From: CAVVXN01 sp963772585 | GTDB taxonomy: Bacteria > Planctomycetota > PLA2 > JAEUHO01 | Assembly (NCBI GenBank): GCA_963772585.1 | Contig: CAVYXV010000007.1 | Span: forward strand, 124,001 to 188,000 | Reading direction: 5' to 3' | DNA length: 64,000 nucleotides | In this document: in pieces, positions 16,845 to 25,950 of the stretch | Numbering within the stretch: the stretch's first letter is position 1 | Layout of the letters: every line of letters begins with the position of its first letter | Translations under genes and position numbers: made by a program | The notes under the pieces: generated by a model | Database searches by the model: none | What the model saw: only the letters and a program-made list of their open reading frames with translations | Told to the model about the DNA's origin: nothing

Positions 16845-19115
16845 ATGCATGGGAAGCGCGGGTACCGATCGGCGTGGCTGGGCGGAGTGCTGCTCGCCTT
16901 CGTCCTGACCGGGCACGTCTTGGCGCGCCCGGGCGACGAAGCGCCCCCGAGCCTCGTCGTCACCGTGACGACAGACGAGGGGACGCCGCTCGAGGGCGCC
17001 CGTGTCGTCGTGTGGAACGAAGACGACGTCTGGTACCAGGACGCCGACGCCGAGGGCGTGGCGCGTTTCCGCCGGCTCCCGGACGGAGGCGTGGCCGTCC
17101 AGGCGATGGCGGAGAAGCGCGTCGCCGAGGAACGCTATCCCGTCACGATCCAACGGGATGCTCCGACGAGGGTGGAGATGGCCCTGGATCCAGGCATTCC
17201 TTTCGACGGGCAGGTCCGGACGGCCGACGACGCGCCGGTCGAGGACGCCACCGTGACGGTTCTCCGTGGCGGTACGTATGGCGGTTTCACGCAGATGTTC
17301 CCCGGCGGCGCCACGCCGTACGGTCGCGCCTCCACCGATGCCGAGGGGCGATTCCACGTGGGCGGGATCCCCCCCGACGCCGTGGCCACCGTCGCGGTCG
17401 CCGCCCCGGGGCTCGGGGAGGCGCGCGTGGCCGTCCGGGCCGTCGGCGACGCGGTTCGCCCGTCGCCGCTCGTGATCGTGCTCCAACGCGGCGGCTCGAT
17501 CGAGGGCGTGGTGCACCTCCCCGACGGATCGCCCGCCGCCGGCGCGAGGGTCCTCGCGATCCCCGCGGACCAGCCCATGTTCCGCGAGAACCCGTACCTG
17601 GTCATGAGCGGCGCGGACGGGACGTGGATTCGCGCCACGGTCGGCACGGCGGACGAGGAGGGGCGCTACGCGCTTCGTGGGCTCGCCCTCGACGCCGCCG
17701 TCGTCGTCGCCGCGGAGGCCGAGGGGTTCGCGCGATCGGTCTGGAGCGAGGCGATCACGCCCACGGCGGAACACCCCAGCACGACACTCGATCTCCCCTT
17801 GCGCCGGCCGGCCGGCCTCGACGTCACCGTCACGAGGAAGGCCGACGGCGCGCCCGTGCCCGACGCCGAGGTGCGCCTCGGCGACACCCTCGGCGGTCAG
17901 GCGCCGACGGACACCCCCTCCGCCGGGCGCTACGTGTTCCGCGGTCTCGGCGCGGGCGACCAGCGGCTCCGCGTGGAGGCGAAGGGCTTCCTCCCGGACG
18001 TGCGGACGGTGACGGTGCCGGAGGGCGGGACCCTGGCGGTGACGGTCGTCCTCGACGCCGGCGTGGCCATCCGGGGCGTCCTCCTCGACGAGGCCGGCCG
18101 CCCCGTCGAGGGCGCCGGTGTCGACGCGGAGCGGATCGACCCCGAACCGGGCGAGGGCTGGCACTCGCTGACGGCCGCGCGCGACACCACCGATGCCCAG
18201 GGGCGCTTCGTGCTGGGCGGCCTGCGGCCCGGCCGCTACCGCGTGGCCGCGGTGAAGCGCAACTTCTCCCTCCTGGAGAAGCAGGAGATCCGGGCGCCCG
18301 CCGGGGCGGTCACGCTCCGCGGCGCCCACCTGGGGACCGCCACGATCCGCTTCACGGTGCCCGAGGGCGACACGCTGCCCACGTCCGCCTACGTGTGGCG
18401 ACGCGATCCCGACGGGGGCGCAAGCGGGGGCGGCGAGAAGATCGTGGACGGGGTCATGCGCTTCGTGGGCTTCGAGGGCACGGAGATCCTCGACATCCGC
18501 GTCGACGGCTACGTCCGCGTGATCCGCACCGTGGACGGCGCACCCGGAAAGGACGTGGACCTCGGCCCGGTCGTCCTCGATCCCGGTCTGACGATCGCGG
18601 GGCGCGTGGTGGACGCGGCGGGCGGGCCCGTGGCCGCCGCGGAGGTCTCCTACGAAGGCTACACGTCCGCCACGACCGACGAGGACGGCCGCTTCTCGCT
18701 GCCGCACCTTCCGAAGGGGACCGTGGCCCTCGACATCGACGCGGAGGGCTTCCTTCCTCGCTCGGTGGAGGCGTGGGCCGGTCCCACCCTCACCGGGAAG
18801 CCCGCGGAGGCCGTCACCGCCGTCGTCTATCGCGGCGCCGTGATCACCGGGACGCTCCGCGACGACGACGGGAAGGCCCTCGCGGGCGAGTGGATCGACC
18901 TCGAGCGTCCGTCGAAGGAGGCGCCGGACGCCTGGGAGAACGAAGACTCCTTCGAGACGGACGAGGACGGCCGGTTCGAGATGCGCGTCGCCCCCGGGCC
19001 CTGCCGGCTCACGGTCCGACCGCCGGGGGAGGACGCGCCGAGGGTCCTCGCCCGCCTCTCTCCCGAGGAGGGCTCCTCCCGGCGTCTCGACCTCGTGCTC
19101 GAGAACGCGAAGTAG
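16845..19115 (+). CDS. Secreted carboxypeptidase-regulatory-like repeat protein
   Basis: A 756-residue exported protein: signal peptide in MHGKRGYRSAWLGGVLLAF with cleavage near VLARPGDEA, then about seven to eight tandem beta-sandwich domains. Each repeats the CarboxypepD_reg pattern G-x-V-x-D-x-x-G-x-P-V-x-G-A-x-V ... D-x-x-G-x-F ... G-L-x-x-G-x-Y, for example GVVHLPDGSPAAGARVLAI, GVLLDEAGRPVEGAGV and GRVVDAAGGPVAAAEVSY. Such repeats act as adhesion or scaffold modules; no catalytic domain is attached. ATG 16845 follows gaaggagggcggtc, a good ribosome site. The stop is seven bases from the convergent NrfD-like gene. Confidence 0.9.
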   Translation: MHGKRGYRSAWLGGVLLAFVLTGHVLARPGDEAPPSLVVTVTTDEGTPLEGARVVVWNEDDVWYQDADAEGVARFRRLPDGGVAVQAMAEKRVAEERYPVTIQRDAPTRVEMALDPGIPFDGQVRTADDAPVEDATVTVLRGGTYGGFTQMFPGGATPYGRASTDAEGRFHVGGIPPDAVATVAVAAPGLGEARVAVRAVGDAVRPSPLVIVLQRGGSIEGVVHLPDGSPAAGARVLAIPADQPMFRENPYLVMSGADGTWIRATVGTADEEGRYALRGLALDAAVVVAAEAEGFARSVWSEAITPTAEHPSTTLDLPLRRPAGLDVTVTRKADGAPVPDAEVRLGDTLGGQAPTDTPSAGRYVFRGLGAGDQRLRVEAKGFLPDVRTVTVPEGGTLAVTVVLDAGVAIRGVLLDEAGRPVEGAGVDAERIDPEPGEGWHSLTAARDTTDAQGRFVLGGLRPGRYRVAAVKRNFSLLEKQEIRAPAGAVTLRGAHLGTATIRFTVPEGDTLPTSAYVWRRDPDGGASGGGEKIVDGVMRFVGFEGTEILDIRVDGYVRVIRTVDGAPGKDVDLGPVVLDPGLTIAGRVVDAAGGPVAAAEVSYEGYTSATTDEDGRFSLPHLPKGTVALDIDAEGFLPRSVEAWAGPTLTGKPAEAVTAVVYRGAVITGTLRDDDGKALAGEWIDLERPSKEAPDAWENEDSFETDEDGRFEMRVAPGPCRLTVRPPGEDAPRVLARLSPEEGSSRRLDLVLENAK

Positions 19116-19122
19116 CCGCGCG

Positions 19123-20379
19123 CTACGACGCCTCGCCCGCGAGGTCGAGGGCCGTCGCCTCCGTGGGGTCGGCCCGCTCCGGCTCGTCGCCGGCTCCCTG
19201 CCGGCCGCCGCTGCCGCGGACCTGCCCGAGCATGATCGGCGTCGCGACCTTCACCATCAGCGTGAAGAGGAGCGCGCCCAGGGCGAAGATGCCCATCGAG
19301 ATGGCCCACTCGTTCGCCGTGGGCACGTACTCGTAGATCTCGCCAAGGGTGTCCGGCGTCATGCCGGGGATCACGAGCCCCATCCCCTTCTCGAGGAACA
19401 CGCCGACGAAGATCAGCAGGCAACCGAGGTTGAGCGTCACGACATTGCGACGGGTGCGGGGGATGAGGAACAGGAGGAACGCCACCACCGAGGCGGCGAC
19501 CGACAGCCACATGAACCCCACGATCGCGTGGTGCCCCAGCGCGCCCGTGAACATGAGCCGCATGTGGATGAGGTGTTCCGTGTTCGAGTAGTACTCCTTG
19601 AAGACCTCGGAGAGGAAGAGGAACAGGTTGACGGCCATCGCGTAGGCCATGAGCTCCGCGATCTTCCAGATCGCCTCGTCCTTGATCTCGAACCGCGTGA
19701 ACCGCCGGAGGATCTGCATGAGCACGAGCAGGACGGCCGGGCCGGAGCAGAGCGCGGACGCGATGAACCGCGGGGCGAGAATCGACGCGTTCCAGAAGGG
19801 CCGGGCGGCCATGCCGTTGTACAGGAACGCCGTGACCGTGTGGATGCCCACCGCAGCGGGGATGGAGAACAGCACGAGGGGGACGAAGATCTTCGCCTTG
19901 GGCTGTCGGCCGCGGAAGAAGCAGAAGAGCATGTAGGTCACGATGACCAGGTTGAGGATCAGGTACCCGTTCAGGACGATCATGTCCCAGGCCAACAACG
20001 ACCGCGGGAGGTTGGGGCTTCCGATGAGAGGGAACAGGTGCCAGACCTGAGCGGGGCGCCCCACGTCCACCATGACGAACAGGCCGCACATCACGATCGC
20101 GGCGATCGCGAGCAGCTCGCCCAGGATGGCGACCTCCTTGATCGGCTTCCAGTGGTAGACGTACGCGGGAATGACGAGCAGTACGGCCGCGGCGGCCACG
20201 CCCACGAGGAACGTGAAGTTGCCGATGTAGAAACCCCACGACACGGGGTCGCGCATGTTCGTCGTGATGAGGCCGCCGTGGAACTGCTTCAGCCAGGCGG
20301 CGAAACCGATTCCCACGACGACCACGAGGAAGCCGACCCACGCCCAGTAGACGGGGCGACCGTGGGTGACCTCTCGCAC
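19123..20379 (-). CDS. NrfD/PsrC-like quinol-reactive membrane subunit
   Basis: A 418-residue integral membrane protein with about nine or ten helices. It opens with HGRPVYWAWVGFLVVVVGIG and contains GFYIGNFTFLVGVAAAAVLL and VMVDVGRPAQVWHLFPL, the last being a hallmark of the NrfD/PsrC family that exchanges electrons with quinones. It is the last gene of a cytochrome c, Fe-S protein, NrfD set. The only in-frame start is GTG 20379; but an ATG four bases after the upstream stop (20422) gives MTTIREF in another frame, and the in-frame upstream codons read GRFSRHTVREV, so the true N-terminus may be about 14 residues longer with a one-base error near 20400. Confidence 0.92.
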   Translation of the reverse strand: MREVTHGRPVYWAWVGFLVVVVGIGFAAWLKQFHGGLITTNMRDPVSWGFYIGNFTFLVGVAAAAVLLVIPAYVYHWKPIKEVAILGELLAIAAIVMCGLFVMVDVGRPAQVWHLFPLIGSPNLPRSLLAWDMIVLNGYLILNLVIVTYMLFCFFRGRQPKAKIFVPLVLFSIPAAVGIHTVTAFLYNGMAARPFWNASILAPRFIASALCSGPAVLLVLMQILRRFTRFEIKDEAIWKIAELMAYAMAVNLFLFLSEVFKEYYSNTEHLIHMRLMFTGALGHHAIVGFMWLSVAASVVAFLLFLIPRTRRNVVTLNLGCLLIFVGVFLEKGMGLVIPGMTPDTLGEIYEYVPTANEWAISMGIFALGALLFTLMVKVATPIMLGQVRGSGGRQGAGDEPERADPTEATALDLAGEAS

Positions 20380-20426
20380 GGTGTGACGGGAGAAGCGTCC
20401 GAAATTCGCGGATGGTGGTCATGACC

Positions 20427-21308
20427 CTACCCGTAGAAGTAGTAGAAGCGCGGCCGGGTGTTGAGTTCGGCCTTCAGGACGAAGACGCGCTTGTTCTCGA
20501 GGATGTAGCGGATTTCGCTCTCCGGATCGAGCAGGTTTCCGAACTTGCGGGCGCCCACCGGGCAAACCTCGACGCAACGCGGGTAGCGGCCCTGGCGCAC
20601 CCGGTGGATGCAGAACGTGCACTTCTCCACGGAACCCTTCGGCCGCGGTCGATTGCCCAGCACGTGCATGTGCGGGTTGAGCGACTCGGCCGGGACCTCG
20701 GGGTCCGTCCAGTTGAAGTGCCGTGCGCCGTACGGGCAGGCCGCCATGCAGCAGCGGCATCCGATGCACCACTCGTAGTCGATGACGACGATCCCGTCGT
20801 CTTCCTGCCACGTGGCCTGGGTCGGGCACACCTTGACGCACGGCGGGTCCTGGCATTGCTGACAGGCCACCGGGACGTAGAAGTGCCCTTCCCGCGGCAC
20901 TTCCTCGGCCTCGTAGTACGCGTCGGCGTGGGCGAAATCGATGCCGCGCGCCTTGTCCATCTCCAGGACCCGGATCCACTGGATGGGCGGGTCGCGGCTC
21001 TGGTTGTTCTCCTCGACGCACCCGTAGACGCAGCGCCGGCATCCGATGCAGCGGGAGATGTCGAGCGCGTAGGCGAACTGTACGCCTTCCATCGGGCCGT
21101 CCTTGGCGATCTCGACGTCACGGCCGTACTTCTTCTCGACGTCCGCCTCGAGGTCGCGAATCAACTCGTCGACTTCCTCGGGGGAGAGGGCTCGGAACCG
21201 CTGGCGGAAGAAGTGGCTGTGGGTGAAGTCCCCGCAGCCTCCGGCGGCCGCGGCCGCGCAACCGGCGACGGCGCACAAGAATCCCCTCCGGGTCAGGTCG
21301 GCGCTCAT
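20427..21308 (-). CDS. Four-cluster Fe-S electron transfer protein (NrfC/DsrO/HybA-like)
   Basis: A 293-residue exported ferredoxin. The N-terminus has a twin-arginine-like signal (TRRGFLCAVAGC, then an Ala-rich stretch). Four cysteine groups follow, each fitting a [4Fe-4S] site: CIGCRRCVYGC, CQQCQDPPCVKVCP, CIGCRCCMAACP and CTFCIHRVRQGRYPRCVEVC. This set is usual for the subunit that wires an NrfD/PsrC membrane protein to periplasmic partners. Its ATG overlaps the stop of the tetraheme cytochrome gene by four bases (ATGA), so translation is coupled. The stop is about 48 bases before the GTG of the NrfD gene. Confidence 0.93.
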   Translation of the reverse strand: MSADLTRRGFLCAVAGCAAAAAGGCGDFTHSHFFRQRFRALSPEEVDELIRDLEADVEKKYGRDVEIAKDGPMEGVQFAYALDISRCIGCRRCVYGCVEENNQSRDPPIQWIRVLEMDKARGIDFAHADAYYEAEEVPREGHFYVPVACQQCQDPPCVKVCPTQATWQEDDGIVVIDYEWCIGCRCCMAACPYGARHFNWTDPEVPAESLNPHMHVLGNRPRPKGSVEKCTFCIHRVRQGRYPRCVEVCPVGARKFGNLLDPESEIRYILENKRVFVLKAELNTRPRFYYFYG

Positions 21309-21888
21309 CGAAGGTCCTCCGGGCGCACGGGCGCAGGCTTCGGCTTCAGCGGCTTGAAACGGGGCGAGTGCGAGTCGTGGCAGTGGACGCAGAGCAGGTA
21401 CTGCTTCTTGCCGTTCCACTGGCCCACGCGACGGCCGTGCACGCCGGCGCGCCAGTCGCGGTACTTGTCGCCGTGGCACTGCCCGCACAGGCGGTACGAC
21501 TCGGTGAACGGAATCAGCGTGCCGTTGGCGAGGCGGAGGTGGTCGCGGTCCCTGGCGTCGTGGCAGTCCAGGCACCAGCGATGCTCGGCGTCGTGCTCCA
21601 GGTGGATGTCCTCGTGGAAGATCGTGAGTTCTCGGCGGTTCGTGTTCACGTCATCGGGGTCGTCGTGGCACTCGCTGCACGGGAAGATGTCCTCTCCCTT
21701 GAAGGGAGGGGGGGAACCTCGAAGGTCAGGTCGCCGACCTTTCCGGCGGGCGGCGCCTTCGCGCCGCGGGGGAACGGCGGTTCCCCGGCGCCCTCCTCGC
21801 CGCGACAGGCGAGGAGGGTCAACGCCAGCAGCAGCACGCCCGCCACCGGCGCGGCCGGGAGGAGACGTAGGCGAGAGAACCGCATCAT
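21305..21888 (-). CDS. Tetraheme c-type cytochrome lipoprotein with frameshift
   Basis: ATG 21888, behind caaggagcgaacg, gives MMRFSRLRLLPAAPVAGVLL and a lipobox (LTLLACRGE). This frame must change by one base in the seven-G run 21708-21714; with eight, it continues ...FKGEDIFPCSECH into the frame that ends at 21305. Four CxxCH haem sites result: CSECH, CLDCH, CGQCH and CVHCH. Without the shift the first haem site and the signal peptide would be separated from the rest. The product should be a membrane-tethered periplasmic tetraheme cytochrome that passes electrons to or from the Fe-S and NrfD subunits encoded next. Confidence 0.85.
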
Positions 21889-21946
21889 CGTTCGCTCCTT
21901 GCCGGCGCGGGCCGGGAGAACGGGAAGGGGGAGGGACCGTTCGCCA

Positions 21947-23809
21947 TCACGCCTCCGGGACGGGATCCGCATGGGCGCCTGCGCTCGACGAGGTCGCGGC
22001 GGACGCCGCGACGGTCACGGGGGACGGGGCGTCGGGGAGGAGGGGGTCGGTCCCGGACGCGGGATCCGCGACGGGATGGCGGGCCGCTCGGAGGATCCGG
22101 GTCGCGGCGAGCAACACCAATCCATAGATGGCGAAGGAGACCGCCAGCGTGCTCGGACGCCCGTGGGGGAGGTCGTCCCCGAGGAGGTGCAGCGCGCCCA
22201 GGCCGAGGAGGGCGGGCACGAGGAAGCGGCAGGCGCGGAACGCGGGAGTGTGCGCCGTGGAGGCGGCGAGCAGGGTCAGACCGGCGAGCACGCCCGTCCG
22301 CGTCGTGGCGAGCCATGCCGGATCCACGACGCCACCGGAGGAGAAGAGCATGCCGCCGAGCGTGTCGATCGCGATCGCGCCGGCCACCCACGCAGCGAGG
22401 ACGAGCAACAGGACGCGCGCGCTTTCCGTGAATCGCCTCCCCACGACGCTTCGATCGGGGGCGCGGCGGGCACCGCCCATCAGGAGGGCCAGCAGGGCGA
22501 CCCATGCGACGCTGGAGAGGTGCGCCGTCGGCGTGGCGGCGGCGTCCAGCCACTGGACCCGCCCGAACCCGAGCAGGCCGGATGCGACCGCGGCGGCGAC
22601 CGCGTAGGCCGCGGCGTGCAACCCCAGGGTCATGCGTCCCAGTCGCTGGGAGACGGGTACGAGGACGATGGCGAGGATCGCCCACGGCCAGGCCGGTTGC
22701 GCGAGGAGGCTCGCGCTTGCGATCAGTGCCAGGGTCAGCCCCACGCTCGTCACGTAGTAGAAGCACGGGCGGCGTTCCCGCTCGAGGACGCCGAACGCCG
22801 TGAGGTAGAGCGCCATCGCGATCACGAGCACGCTCGCGCAGAGCGGCGCCTCGGCGACGGCGAACGTGTGGGCGACGGACAGGGCGCCTCCGAGGCCCAG
22901 CCCGACGGCGAGGACGGTCTGGACCACGTCGAACGCGTCGAGGCGGCGCCATCCCGTCAGGATGTAGCCGGTGATGCTGCCCACATAGGCCACCAGCACC
23001 GCGAGCAGCAAGACGATGGCCAGGGCGGCCGAGGGTTGGCCGATCGCCGTAGCCCGTTCGCGGATGACGAGCGCGGCGAGGTCGGCAACGAGCGCGGTGA
23101 AGATGGCGAGGCCGATCCACCGGCGCGCGCGCGCGACCCACAGGCCGGCCGCGCCGAGGAGGATCAGCACCGTGGTGTAGGGGCCCGTCGCATCCGCGTC
23201 CGGAACGAGGGCGCCGATCGCGGAGAGCGCCGCGCCGAGGACGAACATCCATCCGATGGCTTGCGCGCGGTGGCGTCCAGCGATGCCGAGCCCCATGACG
23301 GTTCCGATCAACAGGAGGGCGGCGCCGACCGTCGGGGGAAGCAGATGGAGCCGGACCACCGTCTCCCAGATCAGGGGATATGCGATCGCCGTCGCGGCGA
23401 CCGCGTGCCACGTGGCCGCCTCGCGCGCGTTCTTCCCCAGGGCACGCCAAGCCGCGGCGATCCAGACGAACGCGTACGTGAGGCCGAGCGCCACGCCGAC
23501 GAGGCGCGGTCCGAGCTCGGTCTGCCCTTCCGTGAACGAGCGCAACAGGTACGCGCCGCCGAGCACGAGAACGAGCCTTCCGAGGTACGTGACCGTGCGC
23601 GAGGCCGCCGAGATCACCGTCGCGGAGTCGATCGCGCTTCCGACCGTCACCTCTGCGGTGCCGGCACCGGCTCGTGGCGAGAAGACCGGGGTGGCCGGGA
23701 CCCTTCCGACGGCGCGTTCGAGCTCGGTCACCCGTCGCTGGAGGTCTTGCATCGCACCGCGCAGTGCGCGGACGTCAGCATCCGGGGACCGACGCAGCTC
23801 CTCGGCCAT
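21947..23809 (-). CDS. Large polytopic membrane protein, DUF2339-like
   Basis: A 620-residue protein with a cytosolic N-terminal coiled-coil-like segment (RALRGAMQDLQRRVTELERA) followed by some eighteen to twenty hydrophobic helices rich in Ala, Leu and Gly, and a polar C-terminal tail. An N-terminal coiled coil followed by a long run of helices, with LGRLVLVLGGAYLLRSFTEG near the start, is the DUF2339 layout; the function of that family is unknown. I chose ATG 23809 because the ribosome site gggagg precedes it and the coiled coil begins just after; an ATG at 23890 in the same frame would add an odd extension. No partner genes are evident. Confidence 0.8.
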   Translation of the reverse strand: MAEELRRSPDADVRALRGAMQDLQRRVTELERAVGRVPATPVFSPRAGAGTAEVTVGSAIDSATVISAASRTVTYLGRLVLVLGGAYLLRSFTEGQTELGPRLVGVALGLTYAFVWIAAAWRALGKNAREAATWHAVAATAIAYPLIWETVVRLHLLPPTVGAALLLIGTVMGLGIAGRHRAQAIGWMFVLGAALSAIGALVPDADATGPYTTVLILLGAAGLWVARARRWIGLAIFTALVADLAALVIRERATAIGQPSAALAIVLLLAVLVAYVGSITGYILTGWRRLDAFDVVQTVLAVGLGLGGALSVAHTFAVAEAPLCASVLVIAMALYLTAFGVLERERRPCFYYVTSVGLTLALIASASLLAQPAWPWAILAIVLVPVSQRLGRMTLGLHAAAYAVAAAVASGLLGFGRVQWLDAAATPTAHLSSVAWVALLALLMGGARRAPDRSVVGRRFTESARVLLLVLAAWVAGAIAIDTLGGMLFSSGGVVDPAWLATTRTGVLAGLTLLAASTAHTPAFRACRFLVPALLGLGALHLLGDDLPHGRPSTLAVSFAIYGLVLLAATRILRAARHPVADPASGTDPLLPDAPSPVTVAASAATSSSAGAHADPVPEA

Positions 23810-23874
23810 GGCGCCTCCCGCCCGCGGCGGTGTCCCTGGGGAGCCGCCGCAACCGGAGTAGAGCACATGGAGCA

Positions 23875-24130
23875 TTCCGATTCCATGCATCGATTCCTGC
23901 TTTGAAACGATGACGTCCCCTACGAAAGGACGCCGTTTGGGCGAAACGGAGGTTGCGAATCATTCCCAACGAACCGTTCCGTGCGGAGCCTCGCTGCGAA
24001 GCCAACGGCTCGTGCCGCGGCGAACGGGTGTTCGAGACCAAGGCGCGAGGAGGAGTCGACCGCTTGGGGTCGCCGACGACGAGCACGGGCACGGCGCTGG
24101 CGAACACGCGGCGCGGCCTGGTGAAGTCCG
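23875..24130 (-). repeat. Dispersed repeat, copy B (inverted)
   Basis: On the minus strand, about 24095 to 24031 reads gtgctcgtcgtcggcgaccc and then, after a diverged loop, gcgccttggtctcgaacacc, matching copy A at about 12768-12815 at most positions. The hairpin of copy A is only partly kept here (cgacc ... ggtcg around 24058-24071). Flanking sequence to about 23875 continues to be gene-free and may belong to the element. Limits are approximate. Confidence 0.5.
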
Positions 24131-24289
24131 TCGGCGGGCGGCGGCCCCGCAAGGACGCCAGCACCCTCCGTCACGAGTTCTGCGCGGAGCGACCCCCGCC
24201 CCCTTCCTCGTTCTGGCCCGAGGCGCTTCGGCGGGGGGACGAGGGGTACCGAAGCGGTGACGCCGTGTAAATCGCGCATTCGTGCACAC

Positions 24290-24318
24290 TTGACTGAAAG
24301 GATCCCCCGGCCTACGCT
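24290..24318 (+). promoter_or_regulatory. Candidate sigma-70 promoter for the Rrf2 operon
   Basis: A TTGACT hexamer (24290-24295) and a TACGCT hexamer (24313-24318) are spaced by exactly 17 bases, 26 bases upstream of the ATG of the Rrf2 regulator. The -35 match is five of six and the -10 three of six, including the key T-A and final T. Rrf2-type regulators often bind over their own promoters, so an operator may overlap, but I see no clear dyad. Confidence 0.4.
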
Positions 24319-24343
24319 GGCCCGACCAGGTGCGAGGGTTCCC

Positions 24344-24829
24344 ATGCGGCTTCTGTCCGACGCCGGCGAGTACGCGCTCCGGGCCGTGGTCTGGCTGGCC
24401 GGCCAGCCCCGGACGGCCCACAAGACCCGCGAGATCGCCGAGGCGACCCGGGCCGCGCCCGGCTACCTCGTGAAGGTCCTTCAGGGGCTCGCCCGGGCCG
24501 GCATCCTGGCCGGCGCGCGCGGTAGTGCCGGCGGATTCACGCTCCTGCGGGAGCCCGACGACCTGTCCGTGCTCGAGGTGCTGAGCGCCGTGGACCCCCT
24601 CGAGCGCATTCGGACGTGTCCCCTCGGGCTCGTGGGTCACGAGAAGCGTCTCTGCTCCATGCACCAGCGGCTCGATGACGCGCTTGCCGCCGTCGAGACC
24701 CTGTTCAGCGAGACGACCGTGGGGGACCTGCTCCGCGAGTCCTCCCGGCCGCCCGCGCTCTGCGCACTGCCCGCGGCGAAGGCCCGAACCCCCCGGCGTC
24801 GTCCCCGCGGGGCGCGGAGCCGCCGGTGA
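24344..24829 (+). CDS. Rrf2-family transcriptional regulator
   Basis: A 161-residue winged-helix protein starting MRLLSDAGEYALRAVVWLAG, the standard Rrf2 N-terminus, followed by the recognition helix region (TREIAEATRAAPGYLVKVLQ) and the wing (RGSAGGFTLLREP). Cys92 and Cys104 flank a loop (CPLGLVGHEKRLC) at the place where Rrf2 proteins such as NsrR and IscR bind an Fe-S cluster; Cys140 may be a third ligand. A redox-, NO- or Fe-S-sensing role is therefore likely. Its last bases overlap the next gene (GTGA), so it heads the respiratory operon and probably controls it. The Arg-rich tail is unusual. Confidence 0.92.
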   Translation: MRLLSDAGEYALRAVVWLAGQPRTAHKTREIAEATRAAPGYLVKVLQGLARAGILAGARGSAGGFTLLREPDDLSVLEVLSAVDPLERIRTCPLGLVGHEKRLCSMHQRLDDALAAVETLFSETTVGDLLRESSRPPALCALPAAKARTPRRRPRGARSRR

Positions 24830-25950
24830 CGCCCGGGCGCTCGCCCGCGTCGGTGGACGGATCGGACGCTCCCCCGGAACGCCCGGTCGTCTCGCCGAGC
24901 GTGGTCCGGGCCGCCCTCCACGGGCTCGTCGCCGTCGCCGTCCTGACGGCGCTGGTGGTCGCCGGCTCCCGCCGCCTCCAGCACTTCGACGCCGCCCTTT
25001 TCGCCTACCTCTTCGCCACGCTCTTCGCGGCCTTCGGGATCACCTACCGCTACAGCATGTGGCTCCAGCGTCCGCCTACGGCGCTCTACTGGAGCAGGGG
25101 GCTACGGCTCCTTCTGCGCCCGCGATCGATCCCGGCGTTGCTCCGCCGGGTCGTGACGCGGATCGCGCTCCACGACTTCATCTGGCGGCGGGGCTGGCGG
25201 CGCGGTCTGGCTCACGGACTGATCCTGTGGGGTACCGCGCTCGCGGCGGCGATCACCTTCCCTCTCGTGTTCGGTTGGATCCACTTCGAGACGGTCCCCG
25301 GCGGATTCACCCACTACCGGGTGTACCTCTTCGGCTTCGCTACGTTCCGCTTTCCCATCCACTCCATCGTCGCCCACCTTCTCTTCCACGGTCTCGTCTG
25401 GGCGTCCTTCCTCGTGATCGCCGGCGTGATGCTGGCGTTCCTGCGGCGCATGCGGGAACACGGTGCGGCCGCGCTGCAGGGCTTCGGCGACGACGTCCTC
25501 CCGCTCGTCCTGCTCTTCACGATCAGCGTCACCGGGCTTCTGCTCTGGGTGAGCTACGAGTGGATGCACGGCTACGCCTACGAGTTCCTCGCCATCGTCC
25601 ACGCGGCCGCCGTGATCCTGACGCTCCTCTGGCTCCCCTTCGGAAAACTCTTCCACGTCTTCCAGCGGCCGGCCCAGCTCGGGGTGTCCGTCTACCAGGA
25701 CGTCGGGCGCGCGGGCGAACAGGCTCGCTGCGCGCGCTGCGGGACGGCCTTTGCCTCGAAGATGCACGTGGACGACCTGATCCGCGTGGAGAAGCAGTTG
25801 GGGTACCGCTACGAGTTGGAGGGTGCGGGAGCCCCCGCCGACCACTACCAACGGATCTGCCCGGCCTGCCGCCGAGCGGGACTCGCCCTGGCCCAGGGGG
25901 AACTCTGGGTGGGGGAGGGGCGATCGCCGGAGGCTGACATCCATGGCTGA
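24826..25950 (+). CDS. NarI-like membrane subunit with C-terminal zinc-ribbon
   Basis: A 374-residue protein with five or six helices and several membrane-facing His (for example HDFIWRRGWRRGLAHGLILWG, HSIVAHLLFHGLVW, FLAIVHAAAV), as in the dihaem cytochrome b fold of respiratory nitrate reductase gamma subunits. After residue 290 comes a soluble tail with two Cys pairs, CARCG and CPAC, that looks like a zinc- or Fe-S-binding ribbon. It should take electrons from quinol and hand them to the molybdenum enzyme encoded next. It starts at a GTG overlapping the Rrf2 stop and ends eight bases inside the next gene, so the three are translationally coupled. Confidence 0.82.
   Translation: MTPGRSPASVDGSDAPPERPVVSPSVVRAALHGLVAVAVLTALVVAGSRRLQHFDAALFAYLFATLFAAFGITYRYSMWLQRPPTALYWSRGLRLLLRPRSIPALLRRVVTRIALHDFIWRRGWRRGLAHGLILWGTALAAAITFPLVFGWIHFETVPGGFTHYRVYLFGFATFRFPIHSIVAHLLFHGLVWASFLVIAGVMLAFLRRMREHGAAALQGFGDDVLPLVLLFTISVTGLLLWVSYEWMHGYAYEFLAIVHAAAVILTLLWLPFGKLFHVFQRPAQLGVSVYQDVGRAGEQARCARCGTAFASKMHVDDLIRVEKQLGYRYELEGAGAPADHYQRICPACRRAGLALAQGELWVGEGRSPEADIHG

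Noticed and set aside
16211..16963. Minus-strand gene between the peptidase and the carboxypeptidase-regulatory protein
   Set aside because: A 20-30 codon stretch looks protein-like, but the rest of the frame is low-complexity and it runs into the start of the real gene at 16845.
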